Origin: Ceratothoa steindachneri
Lineage: Eukaryota; Arthropoda; Malacostraca; Isopoda; Cymothoidae
NCBI GenBank assembly: GCA_963969495.1
Contig: OZ018328.1
Span: 1,116,001 to 1,180,000 of the forward strand
Reading direction: 5' to 3'
DNA: 64,000 bases
The translations under genes and the position numbers were made by a program. Position 1 is the first letter of the stretch. Each line of letters starts with the position of its first letter. Shown in pieces: positions 43,285 to 53,933 of this stretch. Below the pieces are notes generated by a model that was not told where the DNA came from, did no database searches, and was given only the letters and a program-made list of their open reading frames with translations.

Positions 43285-45961
43285 CCAGTAAAAATAGAAT
43301 GGTGCATTTGGGAGCTTTTTACAGGCCACCTGGGCAGACTGATGATATGGATGAACTAATGATAAGGGAAATAAGTAAGGGATGTGAAACAGATGCAGTT
43401 ATTATTGGGGACTTCAACTTAAACTCTGTGGACTGGGAAAATATGATAGGTAGGGATAGAACAAGTGTTATGTTAAAAGAGACGCCATTTGAATTGGATG
43501 ACCTATGATGAGCCCTTGTGGCTTTTGTCATCTGTTATATTATATTGTGAGTGGACTTTGATTTTGTCTTCCCCTGGTGATGGTGCTTTTTGTGGGCGGG
43601 TTTTGACGGAGGCGGATGACCTTTGATAGGCCCTGGTGGCTTTTGTCATCCATGAAATTATGTTATGTTATGTTATGTTATAATTTTTTTAATCAATTTG
43701 TTAATGAGCCAACGAGGGGGGACAATATATTAGATTTAGTACTTTCTAACAGTGATCATTTAGTTCAAGAATTGACTGTTGGGGAAGCATTGGGAAATAG
43801 TGACCATCAGATAGTTCGTTTTAACTTGGGAATTGAGAAGGGTAAAATAACCGAGAATGCTGAAAAAGTTCCAAATTTTCATAAGGGAGATTATGTAAAA
43901 CTTCGAAGCTTGCTAAATTTGGTAGACTGGGAGGTAGAATTCAGAGGTAAAAATGCTTATGGGATGTGGGATACTTTCAAGCATATAATAAATGTAGTCC
44001 AAGAACAATGTATCCCAATGAAGGCCATTAGGAACAAAAGTAGGAAACCATTATGGTGGAATCAGGAGATTGCTTGAAAAATTTCAGAGAAGAAAAGGGC
44101 ATACAAAAAATTACAGGTACAAAATAATATTCAAAATTTAAGTGATTATAGAATAGCTAGGAATGAGTTAAATAAGATTATAAAGAAGAACAAAAGGGTG
44201 TTAGAAATTAAATTAGCTCAGGATAGCAACAAAGATCCTAGAAAGTTCTTTAGTTACTATAAAATTAATAACAAGTCTGGCAGAGTTAAAATAGGACCTA
44301 TCATATATGAAGGGGTTGTGAGAGAAACTGATGAGGAAATAGTTGAGATACTAAATGGTCATTTTGCATCAGTATTTACAAAGGAAAAACTAAATAGTCT
44401 TATGTATAGTACTCATGGGTCAGGGAAAGAGGTGTTTACTAACATTAGTCTGGATCGGAGGATGATAAAAGGACTAATAGGTGAGTTAGATACTACCAAG
44501 GCCTCCGGCCCTGATAATATTCATTCTAGGATACTTAAAGAAGGGGTAGAAAGTATCTCAATAGCTCTGGAGAAGTTATATACTAGGTCACTGGAATAGG
44601 GAGAAATACCTTCTGATTGGAAGAGAGCGAATGTAGTCCCCATTTTCAAGAAGGGTAGTAAAGAGGATCCAAATAACTTTAGACCGGTTAGCCTAACTCC
44701 TGTAGTCTGTAAAATTCTTGAGAAAATAGTTAAAAAAGGGATTTGCCAACATCTAGAGAGGGAGGGGTTAATCAGCGATGCTCAGCATGGGTTTAGATCA
44801 GGTAGATCATGTTTAACTAACTTACTAGACTTTCTGGAGTTTGTAACAGATCAAGTAGATAAGGGAGAGAATGTAGATATAATTTACTTAGATTTTAGTA
44901 AAGCATTTGATAAGGTACCACATAGGAGACTAGTTCATAAATTAAAAATGATTGGGATATGTGGGGGTGTTTCAAATTGGATAGCTGAGTGGCTGAAAGA
45001 CAGGAAGCAAAGGGTAGTGCTAAATGGTGTAAAGTCAGAGTGGAGGGATGTTATCAGTGGGGTTCCTCAGGGATCAGTTCTCGGTCCATTATTATTTGTT
45101 ATCTATATAAATGATCTTGGGGAGGCAGTTAATAATAAAGTGTCATTTTTTGCGGATGATACCAAATTAGCAGCTGTAGTTAAAGATATTGATGATAATT
45201 TTTAAGTGCAGGGGGATCTAAATAAATTGTTATCCTGGGCACATAAGTGGCAAATGACTTTAAACCTTGATAAGTGCAAAGTTATTAACATGGGAAAAGA
45301 TAATAGAGAATTTAACTATGAAATGGATGGGCATTGGCTGAGCTCAGTAGAGGATGAGAAAGATCTAGGAGTAGTAATAGATAAGTCATTAAGGTTTTCT
45401 AAGCAGTGTATTGAAGCAAGAAATAGGGCAAATAGAGTGCTGGGTTTTATTAAGAGAAATGTCAGTTACAAAAGTAAGGAGGTTATTCTTAAACTCTATA
45501 ACTCTTATCTTAGGCCACATCTAGAGTACTGTATACAGGCATGGTCCCCACATTTTAGACACGATATTAACATTCTCGAGTCAGTGCAACGGAGGGCAAC
45601 AAAGGTTATTCCTTCCCTGAGGCACCTCAAATATATAGATAGACTGAGGGTATTAAATATGTTCTCGTTCGAAAGGTGTGTGAGAGGGGATATGATTGAG
45701 CTCTTTAAAAAAATTTCCGGGATAGATAAATTGGATGTTAGCAAGTTTTTTGAGTTAGATGATGGAAATCGGACTAGAGGTCACCACTTGAAAATTAAAA
45801 AGCAAGGGTGTAGGTTGGATTTAAGAAAATATTTTTTCACCAATAGAGTGGTAGACTTCTGGAACAAATTGCCGCAGAGGGTAGTAGGTAGTCTAAATCT
45901 AAATGTATTTAAGAGTAGGTTGGATGAGTTTATGGGAAGGGAAGGTTGTGATGGTTCCTAA
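43285..45961 (+). pseudogene. ORF2 (endonuclease-RT) of R, broken
   Basis: Endonuclease parts at 43299-43470 (GAFYRPPGQTD, GDFNLNSVDWE) and 43682-44077 (NILDLVLSNSDH, GNSDHQIVRF). RT parts at 44198-44599, 44600-45205 ([36 protein letters not shown]) and 45206-45961 (RPHLEYCIQAWSPHF, FTNRVVDFWNKLP). Stops: TGA at 44075-44077, TAG at 44597-44599, TAA at 45203-45205. Few frameshifts, so it is younger than H but inactive. Confidence 0.85.
43472..43681 (+). mobile_element. 5'-truncated CR1 tail inside R
   Basis: About 210 bp of the G/J-family 3' UTR with both hairpin copies and (TTATG)n ending at 43681, lying between GATAGAACAAGT and ATAATTTTTT of the endonuclease of R. The target lost about 25 bp. 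Confidence 0.75.
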
Positions 45962-46296
45962 GTTTTGTATATATTAATATTGTTTGTATATATCTATAGC
46001 TGCATGATTTAGTTCTTGACAAGCCGTGATTGGTGATACCCTTGTTTCTGGATGCAATCCTCTGGATGTAGTTTTCCTGGGAGTTTGGGTGCCTTAAAAA
46101 AGAGGCTGTTTGACTTGGATGACCTATGATGAGCCCTTGTGGCTTTTGTCATCTGTTATATTATATTGTGGAGGACTTTGATTTTGTCTTCCCCTGGTGA
46201 TTGTGCTTTTTGTGGGTGGGTTTTGACGGAGGCGGATGACCTTTGATAGGCCCTTGTGGCTTTTGTCATCTGTGTAATTATGTTATGTTATGTTAG

Positions 46297-46633
46297 GCAC
46301 GGCCAAATTGACCCAAATGGTCAGCGTCCTTTGCCAATAAACCAATAGCATTTCCTGTTACAATGCTGTATATTTTGAACGATTTACAGGTGTGGTAGGT
46401 TGGGATTAAGGATTTGAAAAGGTTAAAATCAAAATGCAAATTTTACATTAATTCATTTAAGGGCACATTCGTGGCTTTCTAATGCTCGCATTCGAACAAG
46501 TGCTAGCCTTTTATTTATAAACTGTTTTCTGCACAAAGCTTTAATTCAAACTAGAAGCCTAACAACATTAAGCAATCGACTTTTCCATTCAAATCTGAAT
46601 GTAGGCTTTTGAATTAGGAATATTATAAGTTTT
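46297..46633. other. Spacer without recognisable gene
   Basis: AT-rich sequence between the tail of R and the foldback structure. No open frame or motif. Confidence 0.4.
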
Positions 46634-47861
46634 GGTAAAGATGCATTTTAACACATTTTCACAAATAAATTTTAAAATATGTTTTCCTTATGCAGTTCTC
46701 TGTGTACTTTTCAGATCTGATACTTGGTTATGCCAGAAATGCATACTTTTTCCATAACTAACCGATAACAATACTAAGAAAAGTATGCATTTGCAGCAAA
46801 AATTAGCTTTATATCTGAAAAGTGCACATAAAACTGCATAAGAAAAACACTTTTAAATTCATTTAAAAGATCTAGACTAGAACTAACCTGCTAATTTTAG
46901 ATGGCGATAGCACCACCTACTTTAGGCTATTTCTGCCCAAAATTAACATTTATTAGGTTCTTTCAAAATGGAGGGATTCACCCCCTTGACCCCCTACAAC
47001 TTAACCCCCCCCCCCCCCATAATATTCCTACTTCAAAAGTAGGAGCTGCCAAGTGTAGGCCATGAATGGTCTTTTGCAGTCTCCTTCTTTTCTTATGTTC
47101 TTAAATGTTATTAGGCCTTGGGTATTAATCAAAGCTTTGTGTTAAAAACAATTTCTAAATAAATGAGTTAAGAAAAGTTAAAACTAATATTCGCCCTATA
47201 TATTTAAGGCCTGACATTGTCATCAAAAACTTCTTGTATGTGTTGGTATTGTGATCTATCACAGCCGGCATATGCCATTATACCAAAGAAATTAAAACCA
47301 CAAAGAACCGTGAAGCATCCCGAATAAAGTAAAATATAACATAACATAACATTTCGAAAATGATGCAGAAACATTCAAAGTTAGCAATATAGTTTTTAAA
47401 AGTGAATAACTACATTATTATTAAGTTCCAGAAGTTAAAAATGGAATCGGTAAGCATCATTTTAAAAAATAAAGACGTTTATGTCTTTGCAAGGTATAAA
47501 ATCGTAAATGTGTTAAAACGAATCTTTATCCAAGTTGCCGGGGTGTGAAACCCTCCACAATTAAGGGATGATATGGGGGTCAAAGCCCACCGATTTTGAA
47601 AGTGCCTAAAAATGGCGTAAATAGCCTAGAGTAGGCAGCGCTATTATCTTACATTACCAGGTTAGATCCAGTCTGGTTCTAGTTAAATAATTTGGATAAT
47701 GTGTTTCTTTTATGAGGTTTAAGGGGAAGTTTTCAGATCTGAAACTTGTTTTCACTGGAAATGCAAACTTTTCCTAATATGGACTTCAGTTGATTATAAA
47801 ACTGCATAAGAAAAACTTTTTTAAATTTATTTGCAAAAATGTATTAAAGCAAATCTTTACC
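46634..47861. repeat. Foldback (long inverted repeat) structure
   Basis: The left arm, about 46634-46990 (GGTAAAG..., TAGGCTATTT, TTTCAAAAT, TTGACCCCC), is repeated in inverted orientation at about 47560-47861, with moderate divergence. The left arm also contains an inner palindrome: ATGCATACTTTTT near 46740 against AAAAGTATGCAT near 46788, with CTTATGCAGTT and AACTGCATAAG further out. The centre (47000-47560) holds a poly-C run (47006-47018) and a K-family 3' scrap. No transposase is seen. Confidence 0.65.
47036..47103 (+). mobile_element. 3'-terminal scrap of a K-family CR1 element
   Basis: GGAGCTGCCAAGTGTAGGCC through CTTCTTTTCTTATGTTCTTA, the same terminus as K at 33656-33722 (as complement). 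Only about 65 bp, a dead-on-arrival copy. Confidence 0.75.
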
Positions 47862-47911
47862 TTACCGTATATTTTCATTGTCTACTCCTCATTTTATGTC
47901 CATCATATTGT

Positions 47912-48466
47912 GGGGGAGTGGTATGTGTGTGTGTGTGTGTGTCTGTAGGGCCATTCCCCCACCCCCTTTTTCATATATCTTTCCCTACACCTGTGTGAGT
48001 GTATGGGTAGACAATTTTGTTATTTGCCTTCCATTTTTTTTATATTATTAATATAATTAATGTTAACCGATTGTTTTCCATTTTCAGTATATAGATATTT
48101 CGGTAATTGTGAAGACTATGGGCAGATGCGACTCTAGTTTATTTTGGGGGCTACTTTTCATTGTTTTTCTGCTGTCTGGCGTAAGTATTAACGCTTATTT
48201 TGAGCGTCGGCTCGTTGTTGGGTACGGCTCGCCGCGGGGATAACACTGCGATGACCCTGAGTTTCAATCCTTTAGGGGGGGTCTGGGGGGCACAGCCCCC
48301 AGTATAAAAATGAAAATAGCCATAAAATTTTTCAATTTCATCTCTAAAAAAGTAACACCGGAAAGTTGCCCAAAATAGCCCCCCAAAAATAGACCTACGA
48401 TCTGCCCATAGTCTTCACAATTACCAGATATTTCTTTGTTTAAGTTAATTTTTAACAAATATACAA
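47912..48466 (+). repeat. B-type LTR fragment carrying a MITE
   Basis: Starts TGTGGGGGAGTGGTATG and follows the LTR of B (AGGGCCATTC, CTTTCCCTAC, GTAGACAATTTTG, TTTTCAG..ATATAGATATTTC..TTTGTTTAAG). It is interrupted at 48102-48425 by the MITE-like element. The LTR end is missing, so it is a truncated solo LTR. Confidence 0.7.
48102..48425. mobile_element. MITE-like DNA element, 26-bp TIR, 9-bp TSD
   Basis: 324 bp. Perfect 26-bp terminal inverted repeats (48102-48127 and 48400-48425) start GGTAATTGTGAAGACTATGG. They are flanked by identical 9-bp AGATATTTC (48093-48101 and 48426-48434). Imperfect inversion continues inward (TTTTGGGGGCTA against TTTTGGGGGGCTA). The interior is GC-richer and has no ORF. 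A 9-bp TSD is typical of Mutator-like and also some Merlin or P-like elements, so the superfamily is open. Confidence 0.85.
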
Positions 48467-48558
48467 GGGGCGGTCAATAAGTTTTGCAATTTGGATATAA
48501 GGAAACAAGATATGAGGTAAAGTGTTTTATTATTTTTCAATATAACTACCTTCGACTT
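48467..48558. mobile_element. Possible mariner-type terminal fragment
   Basis: GGGGCGGTCAATAAGTTTTGC followed by AT-rich sequence and TTTTTCAATATAACTACC resembles the outer end of mariner-like elements. It is short, with no transposase, and rests only on wording. Confidence 0.3.
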
Positions 48559-49327
48559 CAATCAGGAATAGATTCAATGATATCAGTTAGTGGAGACAAT
48601 AATCACCAGGAGGAAGAGATTACAATTGAAGAGGAGTATGAAAGAATAATTGAGCAATTAATTACAGGTCAGATGATTAACATTCCTTATAAGGAGATTA
48701 GGACTAAAAATAATGACCCAAAATGGATGACAGATAAAATTAAGCATTATATTGGCATTAAAAAGGGCATTTATAGGAAAATAAAAAATGGAGAGGATCA
48801 CTTAAGGCAGAGATATAATGAACTAGCAAGAGATGTTAAAAAGTTAGTCAGAGTAGCAAGGAGAAATTATGAAATTAAAGTGGCAAATAGGGCAAAGGAA
48901 GATCCTAAAAGTTTTTATCAATTATACAAAACTAAGGTTAGATATAAAATAGGCCCACTTATAGATTCCAATGGAGAATTAGTGAGTGATAGGGACTCAA
49001 TGGCTGGAATGCTAAATGACTTTTTTCTCTCAGTATTTACACAGGAGGATACTCTAAATATACCCGAGGTGTCAATGATCTTTCGGGGTAATGATGAAGA
49101 GAAATTAAAGGATATCTTGATCACAAAGGCGATAGTGACAAAGGAAATTGATAAAATCAAAAGTAGTAAAGCACCCGGTCCTGATGAGGTATTTCCTAGA
49201 ATTTTGAAAGAATGTAAGGATGTGTTAAGTGAGCCCCTAGCATGTATCTTTAGAAAATCATTGGAGAGTGGCATTGTGTCAGTGGCATGGAAGAAAGCCA
49301 ATGTGATACCTATATTTAAGAAAGGGG
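48559..49327 (+). pseudogene. ORF2 fragment of a K-family CR1 element
   Basis: An uninterrupted frame nearly identical in wording to K: SVSGDNNHQEEE, YKEIRTKNNDPKWMTDKIK, FYQLYKTKVRYKIG, KSSKAPGPDEVFPRILK and NVIPIFKKGD. It covers the linker and the first RT blocks, and is cut on both sides before YLDFSKAFD. Upstream bases coding MQFGYKETRYEV belong to other sequence. Confidence 0.85.
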
Positions 49328-49489
49328 ACCCTTATTCCGGGTCTGCACAGTACCCCTCTATCTAACTATCTATAGCGTAATATCGGTAGGTGTGACTGTC
49401 CCTATGAAAGACCTGGACCAAACCTATTAATAATATAATCTACAGTCACTACCTACAGTTTTCACCAAGTTTTCACCATCGGGGAAACT

Positions 49490-50021
49490 TGAAGAGTTAA
49501 GGAAGACGGCATTACACATTGGCGTTGGTGAAGATCTGGTGAGACATAAATTCGTTCAATCTCTACCTCCGAGCATCGCTCCTATCATTGCGACGCAGAA
49601 GGAATTGACAATCACGCATATAGGAAAATTGGCGGACGAACTAATGCCGTTTTATAAACCTCAATATGGTCATGTAAGTAATAATAACTTTTGTTCTATT
49701 CGCGAAGATAGTGCTAGTGCTTACAATAGGCTGTGCGATTATTCGAATCGTAATGTGAAATACGCGAAGGATGCGTGGTCAATGCCCAGTGGCGCGTACA
49801 CTGGCACGGATAAATTTACAAATAAACGTAATGATAGCATACCGCTAGGACTTAAATCGTTTCGTAGCGATCAAAGACCTTTAGTATGTCGAGCCCATTT
49901 ATATTTTGGTCCAGAGGCGAAACATTGCAGGCTATGGTGCAAATGGACTAAACGGGGAGAAAATATAGAAATCCTACCATCATCTAGATCCTCATCTCCT
50001 ATTCCCTCGGAAAATTACTAA
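49490..50021 (+). pseudogene. Gag C-terminal part of M
   Basis: Encodes VRHKFVQSLPPSIAPII (capsid-like, about 49535) and ends in a Cys/His cluster, CRAHLYFGPEAKHCRLWCKW, a compact motif typical of many invertebrate Gypsy Gag proteins in place of a CCHC knuckle. The first ~35 codons upstream (EELRKTALHIGVGEDL) continue the domain. The N-terminal half is missing, probably lost at the junction near 49330-49430. Confidence 0.7.
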
Positions 50022-50089
50022 GGCATGCTGAAATTAATGCGACGACCGGTATGCCAATGTTAATCACTGTCGCTATTAAATTAAATTGA

Positions 50090-50640
50090 AAGAAAGGCGA
50101 ATTCCTTATAGACACTGGCGCAGGCGTCTCGATTATTCCCATCAATTTCGTACATTATTGCGAAATGAGAAAGCCGAGTGTAAATATTGCTACAGCTAAC
50201 GGTGGTAAGATAAAAGTACACGGTGAAGTCATGCTAGACACAGTCATACCCAGTTTACGCCGTACCTTTAATTGGATGTTCGTAGTTGCGGACATAACAC
50301 ACCGACTGTAGGAGCAGATTTTCTCGCTCATTACGATCTTTTGGTATACTGTCGCAAAGCATTATAGTGGACAAATGTACCAAGTTATCTTCTAAAATTA
50401 AACAATCAGGAGACCCGTTAGTCTCTATAATTATCAATGACTTTTCACACATCTCCGAAAAATGCAAGTCAGTGGTTCAGAAATGCAACTCAATATGCAA
50501 CCCACAACAAGTAGACGTCGTTAATCCTCCACCAAATTCCGTGTTTCATACCATTGAGACAGGAAGTTCACCACCAACTTTTGCTCGTTCAAGACCCCTT
50601 TCTATGAGAAAAGCTGTAATTTGCCAAAAGCAACTTTTGC
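50090..50640 (+). pseudogene. Protease region of M
   Basis: EFLIDTGAGVSIIP near 50100 is the catalytic Asp-Thr-Gly-Ala motif. Downstream sequence reads HGEVMLDT and ADFLAHYDLL-type blocks, then the RT leader (PPTFARSRPLSMRKA) near 50580. Frames change at least twice. Related sequence is in N at 55740-56100. Confidence 0.65.
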
Positions 50641-51440
50641 TTCTCTATTGAAAGAGGGCCCTCAAGATCACCATGGGCATCAGCGATTCACATGGTGCAA
50701 AAGAAAAATTCAAAAGAATAGAGAGTTGTGGGTGATTTTCGCTCGCTTAACGCGATCACCAAGCTCGATCGTTATCCTCTCCCTAAAATTCAATCTATGG
50801 CTAATCATCTTTACGGCCAAACCATTTTTTCCTCGTCTTGACCTAATTAAAGCGTACCATCAATTCCTATGAATAAAGCAGATATATAAAAAACCGCTGT
50901 CATAACTACATTTCGACTTTGGGAATTTTTAAGACTCCCATTTGGCTTGAAGAATGCCAGTTGCACTTTTCAACGCCATATGGACAGTATATTCCGAGAT
51001 TTGGAATGTATATTCGTCTATATCGACGACATTCTTATATTTTCCGAAAACGGAGAAAAACACGTCGAGGATTTAGAAAAGGTACTTAAAATTTTAGCCG
51101 AAAGTGGACTTCGTGTTTCAATAGAAAAATGCAAGTTCATGAGAAGGGAAATCGAATTCTTAGGGCATCATATATCAGAATCGGGAGTAAAACCACCAGC
51201 AAAAAAAAATTCAGAAATCTCCAATATGCTGTAACCGACCGACTACAAAGAATTAGGCCGTTACCTAGGCATGTTAGGTTTCTATTGAAGAAATATGCCT
51301 AATTTCGATGCAATTGCTGCTCGGCTTACGGAATTGGCGCGCATGCAACCAAAAGATCGAAAACTCATATGGAATGAAGCCGCACGCAAGCATTCTACAA
51401 TACGAAGGCAGCCCTGGTAGAATCAATCACGCTAAAACAT
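50641..51440 (+). pseudogene. Reverse transcriptase of M, broken
   Basis: Frames 50621-50872 and 50947-51234. Recognisable RT blocks: VIFARL-type (normally DFRRLN), PFFPRLDLIKAYHQF, LPFGLKNASCTFQRHMD, VYIDDILIFS (catalytic YIDD intact) and LRVSIEKCKF, then GRYLGMLGFY near 51265. Stops near 50872 (TGA), 51234 and 51286 split the frame. Confidence 0.8.
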
Positions 51441-52103
51441 TCCCTTCCGAATGATTCTCCGTATCAGTTGGTGACTGATAGTTCCCAATATGAGGAGGGT
51501 GCTGCTCTTCATCAAATGATGAATGGTTTTACTCAATCTATAGCCTTTTATTCGAGCAACTTGAGCAAGACACAGCAGGTTTATTCAACAACATATGATC
51601 GCAAACTTTTGGCAGCATACTTAGCAGTCATACACTTCCGACACATGATCAAAGGTCGACAAGTAACTCTGTGCACGGATCATAAGCCAATTATTTCCGC
51701 TTTCTCATCACCGTTACGTGCGAAAACTGAGAAACAGCAAAGGAATTGGACAGTGATATTGGAGTACATCAACGACATAGCCTACATCCAAGGAGAAAAT
51801 AATGTAGTTGCTGACTGTCTGTCGAGAAATGTCAACGCAGTCCTGGTAGACACCCTTGCCCTTCAAACATTAGCAGCAGAACAAGCGAAAGATGGTGAAG
51901 TCGAGAAATTCCAATGTAAACTTAAGCTATTTCCATTTCCCGAGAATATTACCCTCTGGTGTGATGTTCCTCTCAATATGCCAGACCGTTCGTTCCTTCG
52001 GTTTGAAGAAATACCATTTTTAGTCAACTGCATAATCTATCACATCCCGGCATCCTCGCTCATGGACGTGAGGATGCATGTCATGTCAATCTGCAAAAAA
52101 TAA
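51441..52103 (+). pseudogene. RNase H domain of M
   Basis: VTDSSQYEEGAALHQ (first Asp), YDRKLLAAYLAVIHFRH (Glu position replaced by Lys-Leu context; normally ELLA), CTDHKPIISAF (Asp) and NVVADCLSRN (last Asp), as in Gypsy RNase H. A continuous 211-aa frame covers the domain. It would remove RNA during reverse transcription. Confidence 0.75.
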
Positions 52104-53182
52104 ATCGACAAACGAAATCTCCAGTTCTCCCTATCAATGTTACAACGTCGAGATTTGAAACCGTACACATAGATATCATTGGACCCCTTCCTCAGTGCAC
52201 ACCTCCTGGCCAATCTTACCCGTCTAATAATCGCTATATACTCTCATGCATTGACAGAGCGGCTAAATGGATAGAAACAATATCGATTCCCGATATAAGC
52301 GCGGCAATGGTAGCTTTATCCTTCTCGGACGGCTGTATTTCCCGCTTTGGAGTCCCTCTGTACGTGATTACCGGTCGAGGAACGCAGTTTGAGTATGATC
52401 TTTTTAAGGAAATCTCGACCCTCGTTGATTTTCTTCATCTGAAAACAACGGCGTATAAACCGTCCATGAACGGATTAGTAGAAAGGGCAAAAAGTACCTT
52501 GAAGTCTTCCCTTATGGCACGTAAACAAGGCTGGATAATGGCCTTTCTAATTGTTCTATTGAGAATCAGATCATTGCCCAACGAATCCGGGTTTTCCCCC
52601 ATTTACTGCTGCCACAGGTACTGCTCTTCTTAATCCTCGATCACTTGTCACTTCGTCATCATCTAAAAGTAAGTCAAAATTCGTTACTGAATTAGCGAAA
52701 ACAATGACACAGATAGATTTCATCAAATGTCTCAAGGACACTTACATGCGAATACAAAAGTGTTCGTTCCTAAAGACTTGTGCGACGCTACTCATGTTTG
52801 GGTACGTGTCGATCGTATAAGAAAGCCGTTAGAAGGGCCATATGCTGGGACATTCAAAGTTATTGCTCGAAACGACAAAGTGTTGAAAATAGAACTCCCT
52901 TATGGGCGTGCTGAAACTGTGTCATTAGACAGACTAAAACCTGTTAGAACGCCACAGATAAAACATAATTATGTAAATAAGTATAACTATTCCGGCAATG
53001 ACCATATATCTGTAAATATCCCTACCGATATAAGTAATAGTGAAGTTAATGAAGATATTTCAATAGAGAATAGCGAATCTATTGAGAACAATCAAACAAA
53101 TAATGTATATATTAAAAATGTGTGTTCGCGTTTTGGTAGTCGAATAAAGTTTGCAAGGAATCCGTGTTATCATTATTTTTAA
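52060..53182 (+). pseudogene. Integrase of M, catalytic Asp replaced
   Basis: The core reads FETVHIDIIGPLP (first Asp), VPLYVITGRGTQFEYDLF where the second catalytic Asp (TDxGTQF) is Gly, and NGLVERAKSTLK (Glu). The C-terminal part at 52727-53182 contains the GPY/F-like module (RKPLEGPYAGTFKVI, ETVSLDRLKPV). Integrase joins cDNA to the chromosome; the Asp-to-Gly change alone would abolish it. N keeps TDRG. A frame change lies near 52633. Confidence 0.8.
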
Positions 53183-53239
53183 AGCATGTTGTGTGTAGTG
53201 GTTTAACTCCTACAAAATGTAATAAATTTCCCCCAAACA

Positions 53240-53240
<1 letters not shown>

Positions 53241-53306
<66 letters not shown>
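53241..53306. repeat. (TA)n microsatellite
   Basis: About 66 bp of TA, next to the 3' side of the Penelope-like element. Confidence 0.95.
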
Positions 53307-53309
<3 letters not shown>

Positions 53310-53569
53310 GAGGAATTAAACCACATTCTCCGAAGACAATTTAATTCAGAACAGTTTCGGTGTATCTCACACCCTTTTTCAACTGACATTGGATAGAAAA
53401 TATTAGAAAAATGCTTACATACATAACACGGGGTCAGGTCGTGAAAGATCCCCTCTTTTTCCACCAATCCCCTACTTGTGGCTAATCAGGGGGAGGGAGG
53501 GGGTTAGGCCTAAACATATTGAATTGCTGACATTTCGCTATTTTGTTTATTTGCTTTCGTATTACAGGA

Positions 53570-53933
53570 TTAAAAGAAAATTGACCCTCAGATAGATTTA
53601 AATTAGGAACTGACGATATCAAGCTCGATTCTACGATTCTTCTCTTAACATAGCCGATTTAAATACCATTTTACTTCCATTGAAATCGATCGAATGATTC
53701 AAGTCTCTAAAATGGCAAAATATTCCACTGCTTTCGCTGCCCACTCTAATATCTCTTTTGTGTTAGTACAATCTCTTGTCTAGATTTCTCCCCGTTTTCC
53801 CTATATAAACTTTATGGCAATCGTTGCATGATATTGCATATACTCCTATGTTATGATGTTCTTTGGGTTTCCTGGCCATCATCAATTGGTTTAAGGAATT
53901 ATTATATTTAAAGGCTAGATTAATGCCCGCTTT
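53570..53933 (-). pseudogene. GIY-YIG endonuclease of the Penelope-like element
   Basis: In frame with the RT after a TGA at 53934: MMARKPKEHHNIGVYAISC, CNDCHKVYIGKTGRN, then KRDIRVG and FCHFRDLNHSIDF. GVY and YIG are the two halves of the motif; the Arg of KTGR is the expected catalytic one. A TAA near 53770 adds a second break. This nuclease makes the target nick in Penelope-like elements. Confidence 0.7.

Larger units (their letters stand above)
43285..46296 (+). mobile_element. CR1-like element R, 5'-truncated, with nested tail
   Basis: Same family as G. It starts inside the endonuclease (NRMVHLGAFYRPPGQTD) and runs to the hairpin and (TTATG)n at 46281-46295. At 43472-43681 a 5'-truncated tail of the same family replaces about 25 bp of its endonuclease. 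It is collinear with G without the 844-bp duplication. Confidence 0.85.
49430..53182 (+). mobile_element. Gypsy-type element M (second lineage)
   Basis: Gag, protease, RT, RNase H and integrase in Gypsy order, without clear LTRs in the window. It is unrelated in sequence to A/B/C/F. Copy N (55490-58480) belongs to the same lineage. Multiple stops, mainly in protease and RT. Confidence 0.8.

Noticed and set aside
47325..47352. ATAACATAACATAACAT resembling the reversed CR1 tail
   Set aside because: Neither side carries the hairpin or UTR of the family; it is just a short pentanucleotide repeat.
48216..48300. GC-rich part of the MITE as a functional RNA
   Set aside because: GGGGTCTGGGGGGC-type runs and imperfect inverted sequence fit the subterminal repeats of the element; no conserved RNA fold recognised.
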